Shown here: piece by piece, positions 44,700-57,419 of the stretch
How the letters are laid out: the number at the start of each line of letters is the position of its first letter
Position numbering within the stretch: position 1 is the first letter of the stretch
Assembly (NCBI RefSeq): GCF_037042905.1
Contig: NC_087252.1
Coordinates: 22,213,701 to 22,277,700 of the forward strand
DNA from: Lytechinus pictus
Lineage: Eukaryota; Echinodermata; Echinoidea; Temnopleuroida; Toxopneustidae
Direction of reading: 5' to 3'
Length of the DNA stretch: 64,000 nt
Notes under the pieces: model-generated
Database searches by the model: none
What the model saw: only the letters and a program-made list of their open reading frames with translations
Told to the model about the DNA's origin: nothing
Made by a program: the position numbers and the translations under genes

Positions 44700-44802
44700 A
44701 CTACCCAAATGAAAATCAACTTTGAGCGGCCGATCGGGGAAAATATGGGCATTTTTTTTCGCCCCCCCCCCCCTATTGGCGAAAGCTGGATCCGCCCCTG
44801 GT
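44700..44802. repeat. hAT-type terminal module, copy C
   Basis: It has tttgagcggccgatcgggg, a C run and ggcgaaagctggatccgcccctg, matching the modules at 34670 and 35148. It is probably the right end of the decayed element that hosts the two MITEs at 43349 and 44366. Confidence 0.6.
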
Positions 44803-45814
44803 ACTTTATAGGAAGAAACAGAAGAAATTTAAAATGACTGGACTATTATTCATGTTCTCCAGCGATGCATGTTATTCTTCTCTTTGCTCAATGTATTCAA
44901 GCATGTCAATAAGTCATTAATTGTGAGTGCAGTGATTCCACACGTTTAGTAGAAGTTCATTGGCTCAACTAGACTCCACGTTGGTTGTAAGATCTCCTTA
45001 GAAGTTTTACCTTGGAACTGTCCCTTCTTTGAAAAAAAAACCGTCATTTTTCGGAGAGTTTATTTATTCGGCTAAGACTTGGACTTACAAAGGTAAGAAG
45101 CCATGTAAACCCTACGTTGGATGATAGTATTGGATTTTGATGTGATGTTGATATTTCAACGCGGAAATAAGATTGTTTAAAAATGACTTTAACGAAATCA
45201 TGATTGTGGTCACAACACATTTTTAAGAACAAACATTCTTTATGATGTAAAATTGTAAATGCATTAAGAATATCAAGATATTGGAGCTTAAGGACGTTCC
45301 ACAGTTAAAATGAAATCCATGCCATTTTCACCCAATTTTGTACAGAGTTACTTTAGCACCTAGTTATTCCAAATATGTAAAAATTATTACCGGTCCATGT
45401 GCTTATTTTTTTATATCAAGCTTCGTTCACCGATTTGTAAGGTCTCGAGAAAATACGCAAAAGAATTTTTTTTGCATTTCTAAACCCCACGAGATCACAA
45501 CGTAGAGTGTACTCAAAGTCTCTATTACTCCGTCAAAATCCATCTAAATTTCAACAAATTATATGTTATTGTTCAAAATTATATCCTCAAGATAAAGAAT
45601 CCACGCGTATTGCTCTTCTTACTAACACCTTCAATTTTAAACATATGGTTTGAAAGGCGACACAATTTGTCTAAAAAATATATATAACAAATTGAAGAAG
45701 TACAATAAATGATGTACTTTGTTTAAAACCCATGAGCAATTCCACGATAACACCGTGACACTTTGGAACAAATTTTCATACATCAACTGTGAACTTTTTT
45801 AACAAGATGTCTTA
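44803..45814. other. No gene seen
   Basis: About 1 kb of AT-rich DNA. The words aacaccgtgacac near 45748 and aacaccgtgac near 55639 and 55916, on the far side of the Harbinger element, suggest that the Harbinger element landed in an older repeat carrying this motif. Confidence 0.45.
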
Positions 45815-45835
45815 GACCCCTGTTACACATGCGTC

Positions 45836-45975
45836 GGCTTTCAAAGCCGGCCCCGGAGGCGGCCTCACGCCTGCAATTTGAAGCCGCCTCAAAATCATCA
45901 AACCCCTGTTACACATAGTCTCGGGCCCGCAATTTTGCGTCTACACATAGGCCGGCCTCACGTCGCCTTTTCACG
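45836..45975. repeat. Left subterminal repeats of the Harbinger element
   Basis: Short GC-rich words such as ccggccccggaggcggcctc and aggccggcctcacg recur here, along with a second cccctgttacacata near 45903. They mirror the right end and may be binding sites for the Myb-like protein. Confidence 0.65.
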
Positions 45976-46122
45976 AGCTGACGTTGGGGCGCACTTCATG
46001 TAAACAAACGCTTAATATTTTCGCGCGGTTTGCAGGTCTTTTTAATTGCATTGGATCTCATCGACATCGCGACCGATCCGTACACATATCTTACCTCCAT
46101 ATTTTGTTTATATAATTGCATT

Positions 46123-47972
46123 ATGAAGGTTAAGAATATCGTAACTATTATTTCTGATCGAAGGAGGGAATTTCGACGTGCTCAAAAAAGGCGATTCCGG
46201 GAGTTTGAAGCACGTCGTCGGCGAGTACGGTACTATTTTTTGTTATGTGCTATAACGTTTGCCTGCACCGTGGAAAGGAGTGTGTGGATGAAGGAGCGAT
46301 CTGGACATTTCTGGGAGAGGATAGTGGAAGGGAGATTCACGGCAAGAGATTTTCGTGAAAATTTCCGTGTGAACAAGTCGACATTTGATTTTCTGTGTGG
46401 TGAGCTAGCACCGGCTATTCGTCGCCAAAACACACGATGGCGTAAAGCAGTTTGTGTCAGAAAGAGAGTTGCCATAACTCTGTGGCGTTTATCCACAAAC
46501 TGCGAGTATCGAACAATCGGGCATCTTTTTGGGGTAGCGAGATGTACCGCCAATGTCATCGTCAACGACACCTGCCTTGTAATTGTACAAGAACTAATGA
46601 GAAGATATATTACCTTTCCTTCTGGAGATAGATTACGGGCAACTGTTCAGGGGTTCGAGGACATGGGGTTTCCCCAAGTTGCAGGTGCCATTGATGGAAC
46701 CCATATCCCTATAATTGGACCTGTTAATTACCATGCTGATTATCATAATCGAAAGGGATGGTACTCTGTCATTCTCCAGGCAGTTTGTGACCATAAGTAC
46801 ATGTTCACAGATATCATGGTAGGATGGCCAGGACGCTGCCACGATGCCCGGGTGCTGGCAAACTCTTCTTTTCACCGAAGAGCGGAAAATGGAGAACTGC
46901 TTCCAAATGTACGTTTACTTTTAAATCTAATTTATAAAACTTGAATTAAATTTCATTTTATTATTAAAGATTTAAGCCACAAAAGATTATGATAGACTAC
47001 AATCATTTAAAATCTCATAGATCTACAAGTCAATAGTAACATGCACATTTCATTTTTTTAAAGGGATAATATAAACAAAGGATTTAAAACAATAAATAAA
47101 CCTAGAGAAATCAAGCCTAGAATAAGGGTAGATCTTCTTTTAAAATTTCATAAGTAATAATAGGCTACCATTAGTTTGCTCCACCTATTCATCTAAAAAC
47201 ACTGAGGTTTGTGTGATTTTGATATTTCATCAGCAGGGCCATAGCCAGTGTTTGATGTTTGGGGGGCACATACATGTAATTGATCAACGTCCTGGGGAGG
47301 GGTCTATAAGGATGGGTGTGTGATCTTGGGGGGGGGGGGGGCACGTGCCCCCCCCCCCCCCCCTGGCTACGGGCCTGCATGTTCATCAGCATGATCAATG
47401 TGTATTTTAATGAATTAATTTTAATATATATTTTTCTAAACATCTTCATGATATTAAAATAGACCTCTACTTAGTATTGATGTTATTAATATTATTAAAT
47501 GATTATATTTCATTATTATCATTTTCAATACATTGTTTTTGACCAGATGACAAGAAACATCAATGGCCAAGATGTTCCGCTGATGATACTTGGGGACCCT
47601 GCCTACCCACTGCTGCCATGGCTAATGAAAGGTTTTGCCGATAATGGTCGTCTGACTGAAGATCAGACTAACTTTAACTACAGGCTCAGCAGGGCGAGAA
47701 TGGTCATCGAAGGTAGTTTTGGTAGACTGAAGGGGCGATGGAGATGCTTATTGAAGCGCAATGACAGCGCTCTTGAGAACGTAACTAATATTGTTGGAGC
47801 GTGTTGTACCTTGCATAACCTTTGTCAGATGCAGTCCGATGAGCCAGATGACGAGTGGCTTGATGTTGCTCATGAATTACGAGAGTTTCAGCCACCTTGT
47901 CCTTTGCCAAATCAAAGGCCTGCACCATCAGCATCTGTAGTGCGTGATGCTCTTGTTCAGTATGTTAGGTAA
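46123..47972 (+). CDS. Harbinger DDE transposase (two exons)
   Basis: Exon 1 is 46123-46908 and exon 2 is 47547-47972, together 403 residues, the usual size for the family. The donor is aat|GTACGT and the acceptor ttttgaccAG, both in phase 0. The N terminus is strongly basic ([16 protein letters not shown]), and a helix-turn-helix-like region follows ([25 protein letters not shown] in part). Catalytic-core motifs are [10 protein letters not shown] (first Asp), [25 protein letters not shown] (second Asp) and [15 protein letters not shown] (Glu). It would cut and rejoin the element in the nucleus. The ATG at 46123 is preferred over one at 46030 because the basic region starts there. A small MITE lies in the intron. 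Confidence 0.9.
47234..47381. mobile_element. Small MITE in the transposase intron
   Basis: The ends are cagggccatagccag and the complement of caggcccgtagccag, with a G/C-rich middle. The 8-bp repeat ttcatcag lies on both sides (47226-47233 and 47382-47389). The right copy is separated from ggcctg by catg, so the exact right end is uncertain. It is probably hAT-like. Being intronic, it leaves the transposase coding sequence unharmed. Confidence 0.6.
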
Positions 47973-49490
47973 CTTTTTTTATGCATTTCTTCAACCACTG
48001 TTAATGATATTCCACAGGTGTAAACAGAGCCTCAAATGAACTCATTCATTCGGTTAGTCAATGACCCCCCCCCCCCCCAACCCCCGCCCTCATGATTGAA
48101 AATGTTATGTAGCCTCTGTTTTGTAATGTAAAACAGTTATCAAGAATAGAGTTTTCTCTCTTGGACATTTCTCTTTGTTTTTCCTTTTTAATTATTAATT
48201 TATGTTAATCATTCATAATAGACTATTGAGAAAATGCAAATCTGTTATTTTTTTATAATCCATTTTAAAGTAGATGGTTGGCCTTTTTGTAATGAATAAT
48301 CTTTTTTTTTTTTAATAATATGCTTTTATTTCACCAAGTCATTTGTTTCATATTTTACTATACAGAGTGATGAAAAAGTAGTAAATTTAAGGTAGGCCTA
48401 TGGCAGATAAGATTATCAGGGCCAGAAGATTGTCAATTAATTAGAATGATTTTTTTTTCTTCTTTGTATCAGTCTCTTTCCCAATCCATGGATACAGTAA
48501 GACTGGGTTTATGTTATTGTCAACCATAGCTGGGGGCTTTAGGTATGCATAGCAGAGGTTAATGTATGCACTGACATAGCAATGCATCTGACCAGTAGCA
48601 TAGCACACTGCAATCTTCTTTTCATCTTGTGTTTCTTCCCTGTTATGACTGACATAAGTTTAAGTGTTTTAAAACCGAATATTCAAATTCAAATTCATTT
48701 GCCTATATGATCTACAAGTGATGAACACATTTTAACCATCTTATCCTGTGCCCATTCAAAAGCCAGTTTTGTGTTATGTTATTTCATTTGAGGTAAAATG
48801 CAGTTGTATTGTTATTTTTTCAAGCAAATATAGTGCCAGAAGCATTATTTTTTTTCTTGTTGTCCATGTGACTTTCTTGCTATTTCATCAATGCGATAAT
48901 TTATATCAATCATTAATCTTAAAAGATGCACTTTAAACTTGACACCAGCATGCCTCATCATGGGAAGATGAATTAATTTTGTTTAGGGTTATGTAGGTCA
49001 AAGGACACAGAGGTTAATACACATGAAACATTACCTATTTGTAGTTCTTTTATCATAATATCTTGTACTATTTGCTTCTTGTATTCAATGTGCTAACAAG
49101 TATTCATTTGGAGAGGAATTTCAAACAAAGGTTACAGAGGTAAATGTATAATGTATATAAAACAATACCAGATAAACATGATTTATCTTCAAACCCATGT
49201 GGATAAGTAGTAATTGCTTGGGGGCAGGCGCAAGTGGTCATTATCTCTTTAGCTATGTGATTATATTGGATTGTATTCAACCACTATGAAATAGCTGTTT
49301 TGTACATATATGTCGTTTTTTCTTCTCTAACCACTTTTAGTTCAAAATTGTTAGGTATTTTCTGTGTATATGTTAAATACAACATGCCTCCGATAATGAA
49401 TAAAAAGAAGAAAAAACATCAAGAATTCAGCTAAGGGTCTATCCTATTATTTCTGTATTATAACACTCTAAAAGCAAACCAATCTAAATT

Positions 49491-49614
49491 GGAATCAAAT
49501 GGGGACATATTTGTTTCTATTCTTATTTAGAATAGATTCTATTCATCTTTTTCCTTCAGATTCTCTTCAATTCTGAGAATTTGAATAGAAACTAATATGT
49601 CCCCATTTGATTCC
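49491..49614. repeat. 124-bp inverted repeat
   Basis: It opens ggaatcaaatggggacatat and closes with the complement. Arms of about 35 bases with few mismatches continue into ttctattc and gaatagaa words. It is a candidate hairpin or tiny MITE; no clear target duplication was found. Confidence 0.75.
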
Positions 49615-50680
49615 TATTCATATTTGATTAGTTTGTTTAGAAAACACATTAAGTACATGTCAGTGGCAGACACAGAAATCTTGGGGGGGGGGGGTACCCC
49701 AGGTGTTATAGTTTGTCTTGTTGATGTCCATTTTTTTCTGGGGGGGGGGGGCTGGAACATGTATCATTGTCCATTTAACATTGTAGAATCAAAAGGTAAT
49801 ATTTTTTATTTAAAAAAAATTTAAACAAATTATGAAGTATAAAGATACAGAATTTAAACAAAAAGTTTCATAGTACATGTACCAAAAAGGCAATTTAGGT
49901 CACTATATTACAACATTATTTTGACTGACATGGGGTGTAATATAGAATTTTGTTGGGCCTGTAAATGCTTAAATATTCCAAGAGGGACTATTTTTCTGCA
50001 AAGCATGTAGTGTTTGGAAAATGTGATGTTTTCCAAAGAGGAGAAATTAATACCCGAGATGCCAAGATATGTTATCTTTCAACTCTTGCAAGATGACATA
50101 TGGCACCTCTATTATTATATTCTCTTAGGATTAAATCACACTTTCCTTGACTCTATAAGCTTTGCAAATACATGTATATATAAGATAGTCTTTTTTGTTA
50201 AAGAGCCGATTTGCTTTGAACGATCAAAATAACATCCATATTTTGTTTGCATTGTTTCGCAAATCCCCATGAAAAGCATGCTCAGCCAATCATTTGACTG
50301 GATCTAGGTAGACAATGTATTAACAGAGGTAAAGGTATAGGGTTAGGTCACACATGCAATCAGGCAAGAAGACTGGAAATATACCAAACAAATTATTTAT
50401 TATTCAGAGAATAATGAACACGTACATAAAAAGTAAAACATAAAAGTGCAATATTTGCATAATGCATTCACAAAGTGCAATTTTCTTTACATAGTAACTG
50501 AAAAGTTATAAAATATACCACAATTATGTCCTGAGTTTAAATTAGTTGGCACTATCGAAAGGCAGACTTTGGTAACGTTTTATTGCCAATATACAGTTTC
50601 TTTCTTAATAAATACAAAGAAAAGGGGGGAAAAGTTTTTGAAAAGTACTGCAAATGCAATGATGACAAACAAAAATGTAG

Positions 50681-51310
50681 ACATGTGTGATAAAATAGCA
50701 AATAGACTTTGAAACTTTGTGTGAATGCATATGTATATAACCCATCTTATACATGTAATTGCAAGATAACAAGTACTGACAAAAACAAACAGTTAAAAAA
50801 TATAATACTTTACACTTTCAAGTTGTGACTCAACTTTCTTTGGCAATATCACATTGGTACAAAATGAGGGTTGGCAGCGTTTGATATAGATCTTATTTAA
50901 GAACAATAAAACATAGTCATTTGAAAGGTATGTATATAATAGAAGATCAAAATAAAAATGGAATGTTTATATATATATACTGTATATGTACAAAAGTTCA
51001 CATGTAGAAATGTGTGCTTAAATAGCAAATAGACTTTGTAACTTTGTGTGAATGCATATGTATATAACCTGTTTTATACATGTACAGTAATTGCAAGATA
51101 ACAGGTACTGACAAAAATGAGCAGTAAAAAGATATAATACTTTACACTTTCAAGTTGTGACTCAACTTTCTTTGGCAATATCAAATTGGTACAAAATGAG
51201 GGTTGGCAGCGGTTGATATAGATCTTATTTAAGAACAACAATAAAACATAGTCCATTCAAAAGTTATGCATAGAATAGAAGAAAAAATAAAAATGAATGT
51301 TTATATACAG
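50681..51310. repeat. Direct duplication, about 325-bp period
   Basis: The stretch from atgtgtgataaaatagcaaat (50681) recurs from 51010 with small changes. Both contain actttcaagttgtgactcaa and gtttgatatagatcttattt or a one-base variant. It lies downstream of the minus-strand gene, probably in its 3' region. Confidence 0.85.
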
Positions 51311-51684
51311 ATGTACAAAAGTTCCAATAGCAAGTAAATGGTTACTTGATGTAAAAAAGAACTACATAAAAACAAAGTTATATGTTTATAAAAATCTATA
51401 AGTGCTAAGAACAAAAAGTACTAACATCTACAATTTACATGTAAATTCCCTTGCCCTTGGCAATGATTCTGGCAGCACTGAGATGGATGGCTAAGTAAAA
51501 ACAAGGGTTTCAGCATGGCAAGAGTACAGGTGAATGATATGCAGCAACAAGTACTGAGGAAAGAAATTGTGATGAACAAAAATCCTGAAAAGTGTCATCT
51601 CATATGACAAATACATGTTTACCACCGTGGGAATTCCAAACACACACACTCCTCCACTTGAAGAATGCATTATGTTTGTAACAA

Positions 51685-53340
51685 TTACAGTGGAGTGTAA
51701 TCGTGATTGTAGGGCCAGGAATTTGGAGACCGCTCTGGACCGGACTGGGAGTTGTTTCCCTGTTGCTGCCACATTGAAGTTGACGACTGCCGCATACCAG
51801 CCATTAAGGCCTGAAGCATTTGGAGTTGATGCTGTCTATCACGTTCTTTTTCTTGCTCTCTATGCTCCCTCTCTTCTCTTCTCCTCCTCTCCTTCTCCTC
51901 TAGTTTTTTTTCTTCAGTACGCTGTGCCTTCATTAGGAGCTCACGCTCCCACTCCATTTGGCGCTGCATGAACCGATCCTCCCTAGCATTGAAGGCATTT
52001 GTACTGTCCTCCTCCAGTGTCTTTATCTCCTTGGCTATCAGTCCGAAGGACTCCTGCAGCTTTGATTTCTTCCGCTTTTCCCCTGTTATGAAGTAGGTAG
52101 TATAAAATACATCGTAAATAAAAAAAAATCAATCAAATGTGATAGCGGTAAGAAAGGTATACAATCATTTTATTTCTTTCAACTTGTTACACACATACTT
52201 TTCTGTATTTGACATAAGGCATGCAATATCACACTTCTAATAGCTAATACAACAAATCAAGTGAGAAAACCTTGAGTTGCAAAAAAAAATCATACTGCAT
52301 GAAAGCAACATCAACGGGATGTAAAAGGCCCCTTTTCTTGAAAATTTGCTGAATCGAATTCAAATATCATATGAACTATAAATAAGCAAATGTATGGAAA
52401 CAATCTGTTTATATTACCAGTTGCCTTACGTCCATTAGCAGATGATGTTGAAGGTCCCTCTAGATCCTCCGGTGGAAAATTGCCAACTAAAGAAAATGAG
52501 GGATAGAAAAGCGATTACAATAAGTGACTACAATAATAAACATTTCATTTTTATGCATAAAATGAAGGGGAACTAATTTTTATGTTGTTATGTGTCACTG
52601 AAGTAAAAACATTTTAAAACAAAGGCTAACTTTCAATACATTTTTATTTTATTAAATTCAAATCAGTTCCTTTCATATTACTCAGTATAAAATGATACAT
52701 CAAGACAATATAATGATACCAATAATGTTTATTTTAAATGCTCACACTGAGAGGGTAAGAGCCAAAAAGGATTAGTCTTTATAATTACACATGTATATAC
52801 AAATAAACATGTATATGTGATTACAAATGAAAAAAGGAAGAGGAATCCTTTACCCAATTCTGTTGGTGCTTCCACATCATTTTCCTCCAGTTCATCATCC
52901 GTTATACTTCTATCTTCTTCGGCTCCATCCTCCTCCTCCTCTCTCGGCAGTGAATCAGAGTCCACCGAGTCTAGCGACTCAGATTGATCCTCCTCCTCTG
53001 GTTGCGACGCCAGAATGGCAACTGGTGCAGTCTCTGGTCTGCCCCCAAAGATCTCCTGCAGTTCGCTATAGAATTTACATGTAATTCTCCCCCTGCCTGA
53101 TCGATTGTTATTGTCCTCCGTCTTTCGGAAGGACGCTCTTAGTTGTTTAATTTTCCGCTTGATTTGGTCCTCTGCCCTTTCGAACCCCCTTTCTTTCATC
53201 AATTGGCATATCTTACGAAATACCGTTTTGTTCCTTACTGTGCCATCCATCTGTTCTTGAATGTTTTTCTCCCGCCAAATATTCAGGAGGCACAGCGTCT
53301 CCACATCTTCCCACAGACTCCCTCTCCCTGTTGGTGCCAT
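51685..53340 (-). CDS. Harbinger MADF/Myb-like accessory protein (three exons)
   Basis: Exons, read on the minus strand, are 53340-52854, 52486-52418 and 52082-51685, together 317 residues. All introns have GT-AG ends in phase 1, and the joined frame is open. The N-terminal 100 residues form a MADF/Myb-SANT-like DNA-binding fold with Trp landmarks (SLWEDVETLCLLNIW, NIWREKNIQEQ) and helices FRKICQLMKERGF and KRKIKQLRASFRK. An acidic Ser/Glu-rich linker follows (EEEDQSESLDSVDSD). The C-terminal exon is a long charged helix, probably a coiled coil (EEKKLEEKERRRREEREH), ending with Gln-rich sequence. Proteins of this kind bind the transposon ends and bring the transposase into the nucleus. Gene pairing in the element supports the role. 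Confidence 0.85.
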
Positions 53341-55139
53341 TTTGATCTAAAATGAGAGAACAAATACAAATACAAATTAATAATGGTAACCACAAAGATT
53401 ACGATGTGGTAAAATTATTATATAAAATTATGTGTAACATCTATTAATCACCTTTTAGGATTTTTGATCTTGTCAACAACTTCTCTTGTCAGGGGACAGT
53501 TGACATGAATATCATCAAAAATTCAAATTTAATGATTCAGATTGATCGACCACCTAGATATATGAAGGCCCTTCTCCCCCTGCTATGTAACATTTGATGA
53601 TCGATGGACAAATTATTCCGCTAAAGTTCCATATGTACCCATCACTAAAATTGAATAAAACAATTGAAAAATATGGGTATGACTTAGAATGACATAACTA
53701 ATATAAATAAAGTATACAAAATATGGGAAATCACTTTCTAAAATAACTATCTAGAAATCCATATAGTATACAAAATATGGGAAATAATATTCTAAAAATC
53801 TATCAAGTCCATCAAGATAAACTCCTACAGCTCGGCAACTAACACGTGGCCAGCCGCTGATCTCTGAATACCGGTGGAAGAAGAACTTATTCATACTTTA
53901 TTTACAAGTTTCTTTTGTTATCATATCACGTGTTAATCTGTTAATGTATACAATTTTTAATACAATTTGCTTCTAGTGATAATTTTAGAGACGGTTTAAT
54001 GATCATTTAGAGATGGTAGGCCTAGAGTGTTAATTATAGAGACAGTTAATACTATAATAGTAAGGTACGCAGAGTCTGTTACAGCTAGGGTTAGGGTTCG
54101 CAGACCCCGGCGTCCATCCTAGAGTACGCGGCCTCCTGATGACTTTGGTTGGTTAGGGATAGGACTTCGAAGTTAGAGTTGTGTATATTATTGTACTGTA
54201 ATCTGTATTAACATTGTTTTATGCACTCACCGCTAGAATCTACTTATTTTAGTCTACTTCTTTTTTGTGGGGATTTTACAGGCAGACACTATTTTATATG
54301 TAGATCTAGACCCTACTCATTTGTTTCAATGTCTAGCGACATATTTCATGTCCAATTTCTGACTATGTGCGACTCCGACTGAGTGGATTATTGGCATTTG
54401 AAATAATTAATGGCAATTGTCTAGTTTCATGTCTCATGGCCTGGCCTGCCCCTGGCCATGCCTTCAAAATCAAAGTTAAATACTTCATCAAGTTCATGCC
54501 TCATGATCATGATGACTTTGTTTGAGGCATAAGATGATGTATTAACTCTGACAGTCTGACTCCGAGTCTGATGATGATGAGTCATAATTTCATAATCATA
54601 TGAGAAAAATTATGACGGCTCATGATGTATGGCACTCCTGTCCAGGCTATTGTTTTTAGTCTGTCTATTAGTATTGATAAATTATCATCGCCAACAAAAA
54701 AATAATGATCATTCTTCAGATGGTGCAATCACAGTAGCGATGTATTTAAAAACATCGAAATAAACAGGAAATGATCAGACGATCGAAAATCATAATTCCC
54801 AAACCCACAGAAATATAGGGATGGGACTGAATTACAAGTCACCATCACTCATCAGTTCTGTTCGGAGAAAATACCAGGAATAAACGGTTTAAACTTTTAG
54901 CCCACCAGTACAGAATATGTCGTGTCTTAGTGCAGGCTGCTGGATATGAGGAAATTAAAATTTAAAGCAATAAATGATGAAAAACAATGTAATTTTACGC
55001 TCGGGGCGAGGCTTACCTATAATATATACTGCATGCCTGGTCCAAATGGCAAAAGCGCGCCCGGCCGATGCATTGTTGATGATGACAGGTCGCGTCACTT
55101 CCGCTTATAAGCCGGCGCCGAGTCCACTTTGGTGTTACA
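53341..55139. other. 5' side of the MADF/Myb-like gene; no further gene seen
   Basis: About 1.8 kb between the accessory gene and the right subterminal repeats. It presumably includes the gene's promoter, but I see no clear TATA box. A short repeat tatacaaaatatggg occurs twice near 53712 and 53767. Two TTAGGG-like words near 54089 are too short to be telomeric. Confidence 0.5.
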
Positions 55140-55320
55140 CCTACCGATTGCGGGACTGAGTCCGGACTCGGGCCGGCCTCAAACCACATCCAGAGGTGGA
55201 CTGAGTCCACCTGGCCTCAGTCCGGCCTCAGTCCGGCTTTTCAAAAAAAGTTGATGTTACACATACGTCGAGCCGCCTCCGGGGCCGGCCTCAGTCCACT
55301 TGCAAACGTATGTGTAACAG
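55140..55320. repeat. Right subterminal repeats of the Harbinger element
   Basis: Repeated ggactgagtccg, ggccggcctca and ctcagtccggc words in both orientations, and an inverted copy of the end, gatgttacacatacgtcg, at 55250. This is a richer array than at the left end. Confidence 0.7.
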
Positions 55321-55325
55321 GGGTC

Positions 55326-57410
55326 ATACTTGAGATTTAACTTTTGTCATCATTCTATGACTAGCATCACAAACTACTTTCAAAGCACAGAAGGAATAGA
55401 AAATAAAATAATTAATTAGTAATGCCCAATTTATTACCACCTTGACACACACAAAAAAACGACATGCATTTTTGAATGTTTTGCTTCCTGTCCAAACTCT
55501 GTGAAGTTAATAAATATTGCACGAACTTGCTATTCTCATTAGGTGTAGTAAAGACTTGATTAAAAAGAATTAGGAAAAAAATATTTATTAGCATGAAGAT
55601 GATGGCATACATTGTAAACAACTGCACTGTAACAGAGTGACTGTAACACCGTGACTTCTGAACTGCGTGTACAAAACCTTTGGATAATCTTGTAATCTTT
55701 AGAACTCATAGTATTACTCCTCTATGTGCTATGTATCAATCATAATCTCTCCTAAGAGGATGCTTTCATCCGTACACATTAAGTGAAAGGGATTGAATGC
55801 TATATCTGACACAAAAGGTTAAGTGCATCAGTGTGTATGGCACTTGAAGTAGAAAGAAGGTAAAATAAAGATTGTTTAATTACAAATAGTAAAAATAATT
55901 AAAACTTTACAATGTAACACCGTGACATTTTAATTTCATATTACTTTATAAAAGTTAATTATTGACTGTAGATTTAAAGACATAATTTCTATTTGCAATG
56001 TTGAAAGCTTTTAATTGTAGATTAGGGAATATTTTTATGGAGTTTACAAAGAAAATTACATTACTGTAGGCCTAATTAACTTTAACATTTTTAATTCCCG
56101 TTAATCAGCATTGGGAAAACTGAAAAAAACAAACATTATTTTTGCTTGTCCCTAATAACAGGATAAAAGAAATGTGCAAAATCGTTAAAAATTTATAAGA
56201 ATACAACTAAAATGGATAAATGACAATAATCATGAGTTAATTTATACTATTGCTTCATGATTCATGAACAGTAATGTTACTAGATTTTACATTTAAAACT
56301 CAATACATTAATGTAATCTTTTGCACTGAACTTATTGATAATAAGTCATGTCTAGAATTATGATTCATGCATATGTATGTATATTTTACACTCAGGCTAA
56401 GTCAAAATGTTTGATCGCTGTTAAAATGACGGTTAAAAAAATAATTACTGTGTGACTGTGCCTATAAAATGTTGGTGAAATTTCACATTAAACATATTAA
56501 GTCATGAAATTTAGTATCTATTTTCCATATTTCCTTGAAATTATTTTTAATTAGTTAATACCTTTATCAAGAAAATGAAGAAGACATGTACATGTAGGCC
56601 TAACCGGGGAGGCCTAATTCCCCTTTTTACTCTAAAATATCATTTTCAGTTGATGATTACTTATCTACCTACATGAAAGTCTATAAGTGGGACCACAATA
56701 TATAGTCCCACATATTATACTGCATCATTTCTATAATTTGGCTAATCTTGTGTGTCCTTCCGTTTGTTTGAGGGCGCTTTTCTCCGTGGTTTTCCACTTA
56801 ATCGAGCTCCTGGAATTTTTTCTAAAAATGGTTAAATTGTTCACAGATTGTCATGAGGCGGTTTGTTTGTGGTATTTTGGTCGCATTATTTAATTTATTT
56901 TTTTTACAATTCGCAACTTTTTTTGCATTCCTTTTCGCAGCCCCGAGTATAGCTTCTAAGTTCCCAGTAACTTTTACCTCTCACGGGTCAGCGAAATACG
57001 TGCAATCATGTCGACCATCGACCGGGGAGCGAATATATTTTCCATACATGGAAACGCAATGGTACATGAATTATTCATAAGTTTAGCTAAAAAACTGAAG
57101 TGCGCAGGCGCATGGACTGTGGACTGCTGTAGTTCTAATGCTTCATGAATTTGTACATGAACAAATGGACGAGCCCACTCTTGTAATATACATAAATTAA
57201 TGGACTCCATCCCAATCTCCCCGCTTTCTCAAGTTTCGATTTCTCCCCCCCCCCCCCCCCGATCCAATACAAAGGACTCTGGTGGAGACTTTGGTAGTGA
57301 ACTTAAATACAGTTTCATTATACAGGTCGGTGCCAGCTAGGCAGGTAAATGAACAGACATGGTATCCATGTTGCGCGAGGTGTATGAAGTGCTTAGATAT
57401 CAATACTGAT
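55326..57410. other. Intergenic, no gene seen
   Basis: AT-rich DNA with two copies of tgtaacaccgtgac (about 55637 and 55914). Small open frames such as 56687-56893 and 56853-57080 are not supported by any motif. The stretch below 57419 may be LTR sequence of the minus-strand Gypsy element. Confidence 0.45.
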
Positions 57411-57419
57411 ATCGTAACA

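Larger units (their letters stand above)
47973..51684. other. Gene-free middle of the Harbinger element
   Basis: This region lies between the two convergent genes. It holds C and T runs, an inverted repeat at 49491-49614 and a direct duplication at 50681-51310. A string cagtggcagacacagaaatc at 49659 looks like one hAT end with no partner. Small open frames lack any domain. It probably contains the 3' UTRs of both genes. Confidence 0.55.
45815..55325. mobile_element. Harbinger (PIF/Harbinger) DNA transposon, apparently autonomous
   Basis: The terminal inverted repeat gacccctgttacacat occurs at 45815 and, as its complement atgtgtaacaggggtc, ends at 55325. Three bases on each side are tta and ata, near the TWA duplication usual for this superfamily but not identical. 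The element is 9.5 kb and carries the two genes expected: a DDE transposase (plus strand) and a MADF/Myb-like protein (minus strand), in convergent order. Both genes are intact after splicing. GC-rich subterminal repeats lie at both ends. Confidence 0.88.

Noticed and set aside
46233-46875. Minus-strand open frames over the Harbinger transposase
   Set aside because: They are shadows of the plus-strand exon, which has all the family motifs.
49659-49700. hAT-like end cagtggcagacacag
   Set aside because: Only one end is visible, so it is noted but not called as an element.
54085-54100. Interstitial telomere repeat
   Set aside because: Only two TTAGGG-like words, too few to mean anything.
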